NCBI RefSeq assembly: GCF_003073045.1 | Contig: NC_037600.1 | Coordinates: 10,094,758-10,158,757, forward strand | Length of the DNA stretch: 64,000 nucleotides | Reading direction: 5' to 3' | From: Pomacea canaliculata | Taxonomy: Eukaryota > Mollusca > Gastropoda > Architaenioglossa > Ampullariidae | Shown: one piece after another, positions 37,284 through 48,479 of the stretch | How positions within the stretch are numbered: the first letter of the stretch is position 1 | Layout: every line of letters begins with the position of its first letter | Program-made: the position numbers and the translations under genes | The notes under the pieces: generated by a model | Seen by the model: only the letters and a program-made list of their open reading frames with translations | Database searches by the model: none | Told to the model about the DNA's origin: nothing

Positions 37284-37874
37284 GTAAGTAGAGGTGAATG
37301 TGTGTGGATGCATGTGTGAATGAAGTAACTCTAGGATGTAGATTATACAGTGTCGATAACAGTAAATAATTTCTGAGAAAAATATTGAATTTGATTTGAA
37401 AGTTTGATGTGACTTGAAAACGTTTTATAAGTTGATAACTTCTTCCGAATATTTAATGGAAGATTGGTGTATATGTCGTCACAGCCATCGTGTTGGAGAA
37501 GGGAGCCTACCCTAATGGGCACTTTAGATTTTTTTTGGACCACCTCCCGTTTTAACATATTTATGCATGTATGATTTTTACTTTTCATTTCAAGCACACC
37601 ACCATTTCGAAACGTTTTTAATCACTGGGGATAATAAAAGTCGGAGTAAAGGGCTCGTATCAGCAAGGAATGTTGTTTAAAATTTCCTATGACACAATTC
37701 ATCTCTGCGTGCAGTCTCTAATTTAAACACTTCACACCTCAGCCATTTTGTGGACGTGTCAGATACATTTGATTTTTCACAACCAGACAGACAAATTTAT
37801 GATACTGTTAACATTTCACTTTATCTGATACCTATATACTTAAAGCTATATGATCTGTATAATTTTTAATTTTA

Positions 37875-39378
37875 GAAATCTATTTGCTCACTGTGCTATG
37901 TTTTCTTCACTTGATCTGAATTTCAAGATGGCAACGACATCAGGTACTCAAGAGCCTCAGGAGACAGAATGCTCAGTGTGCCAAGGAAACTTCGTCGTGC
38001 CCAAGATTTTACAGTGCGGACATATCTTCTGCAGGGATTGTATTGTCTCTGTTATAAACTCCAAGACACAGCCTGGTTGTCCTCTTTGCAGAAATGCCAT
38101 CGTCGACCCAACAAAACAAGAGGCCGGAATAATTCCTGAAAGCTACGCCGACTCTCTGCCCACGGATTTTGCCATGGATGCACTAGCTGCAAGTGTAGAG
38201 GCGCTGGCTCAGGAACCCGTATGTTGCGTGTGTGATGACGTCAGGGCCGACTCCATATGTTTGCAGTGTCGCGACATGTTGTGTCCAGCCTGCACCAAGG
38301 GTCATAAAAAGCTGTCGGCGACCCGCGGTCACGATGTGGAGAGTCTCAGCACTGTCACAGCGAAACAGTTGGCCACCAGCCGCCCCACACCATGTGCTGA
38401 TCACGTGGACCAACAGGCGGGTCTCTTCTGCACACATCATGGCGTCGCTATTTGCGCCACCTGTGCTATCGCCAAACACAGAGCATGTCCAGATGTGAAG
38501 GACCTTGCCAGTGAAGTGCAATCAGCCGAAGAGGTGATCAACGGTCTGGTAGACACGCTTATCGCCGCGGAGACGAAGATGGAGCAAAGTATAGATCATC
38601 TGAACTTGTTTCTGAAGGAATCGGACTCCTGTCAACAACTATGTGACAGTCTGTTGGTGATTTGTAGCAAACAAAAGGAATTATTAACATCCCTTGATTC
38701 GAAGGGAGTCCTAAAATCGGTTTGTGACACCAAACAAAAAGTTCGCGAGCGCCTTGCGAGACTCAAATCACACAAGCGTGTCGTGTCACGCACCAAAGCA
38801 GCATGTCCGCGGTCTGCTCTCATTTTCGCCAAGAAATCTTTACAGGACAGAATAAAGACTCTAGATCTCTCTGTCACTCTGCCCACTGTGACCACAATAT
38901 CTCTGAACACGTTTATCAAACGGATAAGAACAGAACTGAGACGAAGGGAACAGCAAAAGAAATTGTCTGACGTAAGAGCATTTAAATTTTTCCATGCTTG
39001 CACGCTTGTGTTGATGTATCAATATATAATATCAAAAATCAAATACCTTTTAGATGCTTCCCACAGTACGCAGCTTTGTTATGTTCCAATCTGTGTGTTA
39101 TATAGATATAATGTAATATTAGGCCGGAAGAAATGTGTAACAATGCTAAACTCTTGAATGGTGCAGGAAAACAAACCAACTTTCCACAAAAATCGCGGCT
39201 CCAATGTCCTGCTAAGATTGAATGATACTTGTGTGGATTGCCAAGATTCTTCTGGAGGCGTTGTAGTGTCATCCTGTGCTCTGGAGTCACAAGTGTATTA
39301 CACGGTAAAGTTAAATCTTTGTCTGTTTTTACAACATTCAGAGCCCTATGGTAAAGTCAAACATGAGAATTATTCAAA

Positions 39379-39412
<34 letters not shown>

Positions 39413-40727
39413 CAACCTAACGTAAGCATTTACACTGTCATAGAGAATTGCTCATCAAAATTTGACTTGAGTACAACCTAAGTGCAGTGGTATAGGATGG
39501 AGAAGAAAGGTAGTTTAAAAAAGGAACTTAATGTAAGAAGCTTCCGCTAACAAAGCAAGGATGTGTGTGCAAACTTTTTTTCTCTCTTTTTCAGGTAGTA
39601 ATATCGGAAATGAGAAGAGACTGGCAGCCTAATGATATCATGTTTTGTGGAGTGACAGGTACACATCCAAACGATCTGACCATAAAGAGTTGTATATGGG
39701 ACATGGAGGATGTGTTGACAGTGTGTCCTCAAACAGACAACGTAGGTAACATCTCCGTGGCAATGGCCTTTAGCCTTTCTGATATTTTTTTCTCGAACTC
39801 TTTTCACCACATTCTTTCCTTTTATTTATTAATATTCATCCCTCCCTCCCACTTAAAAAAAAATTGGCAATTTGTAAGTTTCGTTTGGGAAACATATGTG
39901 AAATTTTTACTTCATCTAGGCAAGTATTTCACTTCGCTTTGGATTCCCACCTGTACATATAACAATAAAAAAACGACCCGAATGACAGTTTCCTTCAGAA
40001 GTCCAGCAAGTTCATCGATGTTGGAAAGTTATCTCTAAAACTAGTACATATCAATCAGAAGTTCAAGTTTAAGCTAGGTAGGTATGTGTTGTCTGAAGAA
40101 TCTTGCCTAATCATGCTTTTCTTATCGCCTGTACAACAGGGTCCTAGCGAGAATGTGCGAAAGTTAAAATCGTACAGTTCATGATAGATCCCACCAACAA
40201 CCTTCACGTTTTCCTCGACCACAGATACTTGGGTATCGTTTTGAGAAATGTTCCTCGACCCTGCTACCCCGTGTTTGACCTTTGCGTCAACGCAAAACGG
40301 GTGAGAATCATTCAAAGTGTGATAAAGCTAATGGGTGATACCCCTTGGTTTGTCTCACTGAAGTAGAAATAAAATTTAAAACTTCACATTCATTAATATT
40401 GAAAAAAACACTTTCGCGTTCACACTTCCAGTTATCAGTAAAATCATTACAAACTTTATTTTCTTAATACCTGTTACACACATCTTGACATTTGTTTTCT
40501 CATTGTCTTTAAACTTGTCTGTAAAAACATTTTTACATCAGAGTACTGCATTCGGGTATTGAGAGGTTTAGAAAAGAGCACTTATAACGAGAAGGTTCAC
40601 TAACTTCTGTGTTTTTGTTTCACGTCCAGCCATCTTAAAAAATATTGTAAAGAATGACAAATTTGTATAGTTTATTTTTTGTGGGCAGATACGGTCTACT
40701 TTCGTCACGAAATTATCAACTGGATAA
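37875..40727 (+). CDS. TRIM-NHR copy 4 (RING/B-box/coiled-coil/NHR ligase), probably impaired
   Basis: Exons: about 37875-38971 (ATG 37929, or an upstream in-frame ATG at 37899), 39167-39304, 39595-39741, 40140-40300 and 40689-40727 (IRSTFVTKLSTG, stop). Exon 1 is fully open: RING (CSVCQGNF, CGHIFCRDC, CPLC), B-box 1 (CCVCDDV, CLQCRDMLCPAC), B-box 2 (CADHVDQQAGLFC) and a coiled coil to about residue 345. The NHR-like exons read FHKNRGSNV, FCGVTGTHPNDL and CYPVFDL. Exon 4 has one base fewer than copy 3 between 40140 and 40175, which shifts the frame. The usual acceptor is also changed (ttcAC versus ttcAG in copy 3), so splicing must use the AG at about 37874 or the one abutting the ATG. A truncated RING/B-box protein could still be made. 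Confidence 0.7.
39382..39410. repeat. Poly-A tract in copy 4 intron
   Basis: Uninterrupted run of 29 A in the intron after exon 2. The matching site in copy 3 has only a short A run, so the tract expanded after duplication. Confidence 0.95.
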
Positions 40728-41704
40728 TTTAAAGACCAGAGAAGGGAGCAGCCGCACGTAGTTTATCATTTTCCTTCTTGCTTTAAAATTACTGAATTAT
40801 GAACGCTTCTTGTGGCTCCACCTGTGATTACTATTGTTACCATTTCTATCTAAACTAATCAGCAGTTTTACACAAGTATCTAACATATAATGCTTTTTTG
40901 TTGAAAACTTAAATGTAATCTTTGATCTCTTAAAATCCTAGATTTTGCATTTAGAAAATCATTTAACATTAATTATTGTTTATGCTAGCGAAATATAAAA
41001 AATAAAGGGTTTGCATACAAGTGGAAGAGATAATGGATACTACATGACACTTCACGATGTTCCATATGTGACATCATGCCCCACTGTCTGCAGAAGGAAG
41101 TGTACTTTGCTAGATACTTTTGTTTTCTTCACTGTATAATGCGTGATCCTGGTATAACCAAATATAGTAAATAGTTTATTAACATTAGTGAATTTCAGTG
41201 TAGAAACGTCTATGGCACTAGGCACTAAAATGTATTAAGGTTGTTGTAAGAACCAAAATATTTTTAAATGACTGAGAATACAAGATATTTTCCCCTAAAC
41301 ACGAGTGAATAGCTGCCCACCCCTATCTGTCTCCCCCTTTTACAATTCACAGCAAGAAGTTGTATCTGTAAGATTGAGGGACCACGGACACACATTAATA
41401 AGATATGTCCCCATCTCTCCCAATGTTATAACTTATCGCTGTACAGTCTTGATGTCTGTGTTTTTATCTCAGTGTGCGGGCACTTGTAGACCTCTATCTT
41501 TATTTTCATTTACATTTGCAGAAATGATCATTTGCAGTTGATTGTGAGTGTAGTAAGTTTTATCCACTCGTAAGGAAAACGCTTGCATTGAAAACTGTAA
41601 ATATTCTTGTAGAATTAATTAATATTTTGTGTAGTAGATTGTAATCATAAGAATATTATTTACGGTAACACAAACGATGTTATTCTTCCTTTGATGTATT
41701 TTGA
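40728..41704. other. Downstream flank of copy 4
   Basis: AT-rich. The first ~120 bp still matches the sequence after copy 3 ('agagaagggagcagcc', 'atgaacgcttcttg'). No gene or element is recognised. Confidence 0.4.
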
Positions 41705-42870
41705 CTATTTTGTGTTTAATAAACTTTTCACTGTGAATACAAGTATTTGCAGTTTATGAATAGGCTACAGGTTTGTTGCTGAATGGAAAGATTATTCGAT
41801 TATTCGATGCTGGTAACGATGAGAAAATAATAACATAGGACGGAGAATGGCAGCCATGTGTACGTCGGTAGTAGGTGTAAAACATTTTTATAGAACATTT
41901 CAAATAATTGTATTTTTAAAGACGGTCTATAACTATAAACACAAACACATAACCTAAAACACACACAGATACACACATACACCTTGCATATATATATATG
42001 TCCAATCATATACATACGATAAAAACGTGCATATACATCTGCACACATAGACTCACTAACGCCCCCTTAACTATAGCTTTAGTGGACCGCTCACAGTAGA
42101 GAGCTTGTTCAGACAGAGAAGAAGCATCAATCAGGTCAGGAGGTGTTTCAGCAGCCGTCCCTACGATGCAGGTAAGCTGCTTCAGGACTGTTATGTACAC
42201 AGTTTATAACAGTCGATACGCTTTTCTGAACTCTTAAGTAAAATAATGTTTATGAGCAGAAAAATCCGCCTGGTCATAACAACATAACAACATATTCATA
42301 ACAACAACGGTCTCCCCGTGAAAGGTGGAACTGATCTTCGTCTGTGTAGTTTCTGAGAAATTCAGGACTCGTGTTCGGCAACCAACACACCCACTGCTCC
42401 ACAAAACTTCTCTGTTTTATTTTCTTACCTGGAATTTGTGCTTGCTTGGCCTTTGTGGACACACAGGTTTATTTATCAGGTTCAGATCATGTGCGACCGC
42501 ACCTGGAAAAAGTTGTTGTCTACACGTTGTAAAACAAGTGATTGATAACATTCTTTTGATAAAAGGTTATCATTCTGATAAAGATATCAGTTAACATGGG
42601 GAAAATGTCACCTGTATTCCTCTTTGATGTCATTTAGATGGATGATGTTCGTGTTGATATTTGCAGTGTTATGTATAGGTGACTGGGATGGTGGAAGCGT
42701 GTAGATTCTGGGAATGGATGAGAGAAAGAGATGACAAAACTACAGGGATGAAAAATGAATACGTATCCCATTATATATATATATGACCAAACATTGATAA
42801 AGCATCGCCCGACTACAGACGGTACTGTATATCAACATGCATTAAATGTTGTTACATAAAGAGAAGGACA
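41705..42870. repeat. Tail of the copy 4 unit, paralog of 35440-36544
   Basis: Matches the copy 3 tail in order, but is interrupted between 'aaaatccg' (about 42268) and 'gtggaagcgtgtag' (about 42693) by some 425 bp not found in the copy 3 tail. The insert has no recognised termini. (CA)-rich and TATA-rich short runs are present. Confidence 0.65.
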
Positions 42871-43457
42871 TGTGTAACTGAAAAGCTTGTTGCTCTAACA
42901 AATGCAGTTGCTCGTTAAATTACAGTTTCAACAGCAACAGTTCTCTCTTGTGTTAAATAATATTGAGAAAAAAAGGATGTAAAAGGTGTCCCAAAGCAGT
43001 CTAATATATAATGTGCTTGTCATGCTGTCTGAAATCGCTCTGACGGGTCAGGAGATTACTCATGGGCAACACAGAGTTTAGTCTTGTCTCTGTATTATAT
43101 AGGTTACACAGTGACTCATGAAAAACGCAGCATGTGACAAACTGTTTCTGAAGAAGTGGGAGCTTTGTGCATTGTGTGGAGCTATTTCTGCTGTATACAG
43201 TGTCATTCAACTAGTCTCGTGACGGGAAGATAAACTAGCTGACACCATTTCCACTTTACAATGATCCCCCTTTTCATTTATTTGTATGTTGCAAAGCTGG
43301 GCTCATGACATATTATATACATAAAGGCACTTTTTTGGAACTGAATGCACAAACATGCACACAATGGCAAACCGGTGTACCCCCCTCTGGTCACTAGAGT
43401 ACCTCGATTTACTAATATGAAATGTATGCATCAAATCAGTGGTAGTAGCAGTAAATG

Positions 43458-43519
<62 letters not shown>
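43458..43519. repeat. (CAT)n microsatellite
   Basis: About 20 perfect CAT units. On the minus strand they read as a poly-aspartate run inside the LINE endonuclease remnant. Confidence 0.95.
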
Positions 43520-43690
43520 GAGTAAATAAAGTTAGGTATAGTTCCTGTTATGGCATGAAAATCTCCAATTAGAAGTACACATTTATTATCCCAATTTGTT
43601 AACGTTTCTTCAATTTCATGAAAAGCTGATCTGCTAGCATAAACTGAGTTTGTGGATGACAACAACTCGTTGTAAATAAATCTCCGTTTC
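43520..43690 (-). mobile_element. LINE endonuclease-domain fragment
   Basis: The minus-strand translation contains NSVYASRSAFHEIEETL and CVLLIGDFHAITG. The latter matches the conserved 'L-x-GDFN-A-x-x-G' block of the AP-type endonuclease of non-LTR retrotransposons, with His for Asn. The frame then runs into the poly-Asp microsatellite. Only this fragment is recognisable, so it is a dead copy. Confidence 0.65.
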
Positions 43691-44353
43691 TGTATCTAAA
43701 ACCTTTTCTATTTTTCCTATAACATGCAAAGCCAGGTCAACCTCATCCAAATCGTCTCGTTTAGGTCGACTCCTAGTATAATGGGCAGAGGGTTCGTGCC
43801 ACGTGATCTTCGCGTCGTTGTGTCTGTCCTTGTATGGAGTCTTTTCACCTCGCCACATACAAGGCTGTCGGTGCATGGTCAGTAATATTTTGTTAAGAAA
43901 CATGCTGAGTATTTTCTGAGAAATTTTTATGGGGATTCTCTAATGTGTTTTTCGGAACAACTTACAGCGATTTCAGTTGCTGAGTATTGGAATACTGATA
44001 TAAAACACAGCCTTTGTGAACTCTGAACTTATTGAGACTAAGGAGTTGGTGGATCGGCTGCATCGATAAATAAATGGATGTATGTATGGACGAATGAGGG
44101 AAATCACGTACACGATGTAAGAGAGTGATGCTACAAGAGTAACGACAAACATGGTTGTTTCAACATTCCTAAGGTTGAGAATCTTTCTTGTTTACTTTTC
44201 GATTCCAATTTGCAGCTAACAAAATAAACTGTGATGTTCCTTCGTGGCACTAATGGCAAATACTTTGCTGACTTGTCATTTTCCCGAAGATGTTCATCAC
44301 ACGAAAAGAGACTTCACCGTCTACAAATACAGCAGTGATCGAAATCCAGGTGT

Positions 44354-44404
44354 GTGTTTGTTTGTTGTTTGTTTGTTTGTTTGTTTGTTTGTTTGTTTGT
44401 TTGT
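44354..44404. repeat. (GTTT)n microsatellite at a splice donor
   Basis: About 12 GTTT units starting a few bases after the donor of the first Ig half-exon (donor GT at 44350). Confidence 0.95.
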
Positions 44405-44695
44405 ATGTGTGTTTGTGTGAGCGCGCGCACGTTTACTGTTTAATCGATTGTCTATTAATTAACTATAATGGATGATTTTTTTTTATCGTTGTTTGATCAA
44501 CTGTAGCGTCACAACAGACAGCAAGACAAGAAATAGTGTATAATTTCAAATGTTTAATTATAGAGGGTAATTTGAAATAGATATTGCCATCCATAATATT
44601 TAATTTAAAATGCTAAAATATGTACAGCTGTTTGCTATCCGTCGTGATTTGAAACAGGGACATAACGTATTTACAGTTGCTTTGTATACATTAGC

Positions 44696-44870
44696 CAGGG
44701 CTTCTGCTTACGCTAAAAATTCCGTACAGTACGCATTAAAAGTTCGGAGGACCCGTTCAGTTTTCGTCAATGGGGTCCCATTCAAATTTGGGCGAAGAAC
44801 AGGGACCCCTTAAAAATCTGAAGAAGGGGTCCCTGGGACCCCAAAGAATTTAGCCTTAGCAGAAGCCCTG
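44696..44870. mobile_element. 175-bp TIR element (MITE) in the Ig gene intron
   Basis: Terminal inverted repeats CAGGGCTTCTGCTTACGCTA on the left and, read inversely, CAGGGCTTCTGCTAAGGCTA on the right. Flanked by identical CATTAGC (44689-44695 and 44871-44877). The interior has repeated 'ggggtccc'/'gggacccc' blocks. It has no coding capacity. TIR style is hAT-like although the visible flanking repeat is 7 bp. Confidence 0.85.
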
Positions 44871-47800
44871 CATTAGCAATCTGTCTAATAAACAACTGCG
44901 AGATGTTAGAATATTTTTTTTAATGGCCGGTACTTCTGCCCCATTCTGCTCTAATATTTACGTTTCTCGTGTTCAAGATGCTGTTCTGGACTGTTGGTGG
45001 TTGATGCAAAAATTAGAATGCTTCGTCGGGCAAGGATACAAATACGATGGAAGAATATCTGACAAACTGTCGCTAGAGATTCCACGAGTGTCAGCATCAC
45101 ACCTTGGCACGTACGCCTGTCAGCTCTCTAGCTACGGGTCTAACGCCATCAACACCTGCGATCTTACACTCTCCTCAGGTAAGACTTTCAAACGAAAAAG
45201 ACTATTTTACAAGATAAGAAGTTCTTATAAACACATACTTCAACGGAAAACAATGCAATGATCCATAAAACATATTATTTATATCTCCTAGCCGTGGATA
45301 ATGTTAATTCAGTAGCCATGCCAGCTAGGAAACCTTTTCTAAAATCTGTTTTTAATTTTTCGTTCCTAAGTTTTTAAATATGAATTCTTCACTTTCTCTT
45401 TGTTTGAAATGTTACTTATGTTAGTTGTGATACTTTGTGCGACAGTACAGCATAATTAAATATTATTGTTTACTGTTGCCAAATGCATCACAGAAAATGC
45501 TTACGTAAGAGGAATGGCGCTTACAGTTAGACACGGTTAGTAAAATAAACATTCCTTCAGAAATTATTGGCGCTCTAGATATGTAAAGGTATAAATAAAT
45601 ATCGGCTTACACATTTCAGTGGGACGATCAGTCTGTGAGGTCTCGTCTGTCAAACTAAAACCGCAGACTGAACTCGTCTGCTACTTCCCTGAGGACCTCA
45701 GCAAGACCAGAGCAGACCTCACGGTCTACCATTACTCCAAGGGTGCACAAGGTTTGTGTTCAACCATCATTTATGATGGAAATCTGTTGTTTTCTTATCA
45801 ATGCAACAATTAAACTTAAAAGGATCTGTGAAGATTTAATTTTATTTTTAACTTTATGTGACCTAGTAAGGAAAGCCATCAAGGATGATATTTTTTCCCC
45901 CATCACATCTAATAATGTGGTGACCCTGAAAGAGCTATTCTAGGGCTCTAGAATAACAATTTGAAGCTGTCATTGAAGAATGGACATGTTTGAATGTTAA
46001 ATATCTACATGACTGCAGTATGGTTTTTCAAGTGTTTGTCGAGTTGCCTCAACGAAGATCAAGTTTCAGCTTACAAAAAAAAATTTCTATGTAAACTTAA
46101 AAGACTCAAAAGAAACTTGACTGTATAATCCTATATCTGACAAGGTAGGTCTACGCTAGCTTGCATTTCTTTACCCTATACTTTTAGCCACTTTGACTGA
46201 CGACTTACACTACTCGCCATTCCATCATATTTCATGTGCTTAGCTGCAAATGGGAGAGAGACGATGTGAACTGTAACACAACCCAAGGTTTCCAGTTCGA
46301 CAGAAAAGTCTCTGATCATCTCACTCTAAGGATACCTCACGCCTCAGAGGCTCATGAAGGGACTTACAGCTGTCACCCCGGGTGTAAATATTTCACATAT
46401 GAAAAATGCTACTATACACTACAGGAAGGTAACATAACAGTATAAACAAAGATGATTACCCTCTTTAACAAACCTTAACTCTTAAAGTTTTAAAATTTCT
46501 TGTGATGCACGAGTTCTACTTGAAAAACAACATTGAATCGTTTCCTAGTGTCATCCAAGACACTAATTAACCATATGTCTTAATCATTTCATTTGCTACC
46601 GGTTTTCCTAATTGATAATATTTTTTTCATCTTTTATTATTTATCTGTCAGTCCTTATTCATCATTATTCATTCATCTTTTATTATGTATTGCTATTGCA
46701 AGTTATCCCCATATGTTCTCTGTATTCAAACAGCTAAACTTCATCCTGTACAATTCCTAGTGTCAAGGAGATGGAACCTACAGAACTGACATGCATCTTA
46801 GTGTTGATGTCAGAATGACCAGACAGGACTTCAAAGTTGTCCGCCTTGATGATGGAGTATCTCTTTCGATACATAAACTCAGTTAAATGCGGTTGCGAGT
46901 GTACACATTTCGCATGCTTACCCCTCTTCTCAAAGACCACCACCACCACCACAACCTTCACACACACACACATCTTAAGCGAACGTGGTGTTGTCGTGTC
47001 CTAGGTACCATCGTTGTGAGTTGGCACCTGGCCAGACGACAAGCCTGTGTGCACCACTACACTGGATATCACTTTAATAACACCGTCACGGATCGTCTCG
47101 TCGTCAAGATTCCCCAAGCCACACCTGAACAAAGGGGAACATACTCTTGTCACCTGCAAAGCATTGATGTCCAGAACTTTGAATCGTGTGAATTGGTCAT
47201 AAGTACAGGTAAATGTAACAACATATACAAATTGTTTTAGTTTCATAGTGTAATTGTTAGATTCTTTTTAAAAATTAATTGAGCTATTTTATTAGGATTT
47301 GAAGTATTTGCGCATGCTGTAACTTGAAATAAGCATGGTACACATAAACATGTTTTGAGTATTTTCACCAATAATATTTGATATATTCACATACAGGACT
47401 TTTTGTAATTATATTTTAGTCTAATTACATTAATAATTCAAAAGTATGATAGTTTCATTAAGGAAGGGATTACTTTAGCATTTGCACTGGCAGTTGCACA
47501 AAATATACACAAATATCAATTTTAAAGAACAAAAAAAAACCCCACTGATCTACTCATAATGTCTGCTGTCACCCCAGTCATCTGTCAAATAATAAGCATC
47601 CTGTGTCGGCTATTCACCCCCTCTTCTCCAGAAGGTAAAGATAATAATTGAGTGGATATGGATAATACCTGTATGACAGCAAACTTGCTTCAGTCCATCC
47701 ATGTGACTGCCATAGGTACCTGAGTCAGCAGAGCGTTTGAGAGGGGACAGAGTGAGGGAGAGGAGATGGTCAACCCACCCTACCCTTACACATTTAACTG

Positions 47801-48424
47801 ACCCCAAGAAAAAAGGTCCCTAACATCACTTCCCAACATCCTAGCAAAGAATAGATGAAGTCCTTTACCTTTTTCATATACTTCTTCCAACAAAACATAT
47901 TTTAGTTTTAGCTATTCCTTTCTTGACTTTCAGACTTGGTTAACGCAGGTGTAATCGTAGGAGTAATTATTGGAGTAGTGGTCCTGATAGCGCTGGTGAT
48001 CGCAATCATCATTCTTCTTCGTAAATGGGTATATATATATAGTTATATGTGTGTGAGAGAGAGAGTGAGAGTGTGTGTAGGAGTGTTTTTGCGGACGTTT
48101 AAGTGTGTGTGTGAGAAAGATTGTGTACGTGTTTGTGCGTGTGGTGTGTATGTTTGTTGGTGTGTGTATGAGTATGTGTGCATGTGTTAGAGTGAGTGTG
48201 CTTGTGTGAAGTGTTACTTAGCAACAGTTTTGTCTATTATTACTCTCTAATAACGTTTACTGTAAAGTCTTACATTGAAATTATTTGAATAAAAATACAT
48301 TAACAATCGATCATGAACACATAGTACATACACACAGAAGCAAATAAAAGAACCACTTAATATTCAGAAAACGACAAAGTGATCCATGTTAGTTACACGT
48401 TTAACATGCCCCGTGTATGTGCAG

Positions 48425-48479
48425 AATATGTTCAAAGAAAGTAGTTTCCGAAGAGGAGTATGGGATGCTTCCACGGAAG
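48425..48479 (+). other. Possible 55-nt cassette exon of the Ig-helicase gene
   Basis: Bounded by 'tatgtgcag' and 'gaag|gtaaaa', encoding NMFKESSFRRGVWDASTE. Skipping it joins the transmembrane exon in frame to the 48711 exon. Including it (55 nt) puts the 48711 exon into a frame that stops after about 37 codons. It may be a regulated exon, or not an exon at all. Confidence 0.4.

Noticed and set aside
43345-43572. 75-aa plus-strand open frame with a poly-Ile run
   Set aside because: Purely the translated CAT microsatellite on the other strand of the LINE fragment.
47936-48190. 84-aa single-exon transmembrane peptide
   Set aside because: Only the first ~31 residues, up to the GT donor at 48029, are the TM exon; the rest is a GT-rich intron repeat translated.
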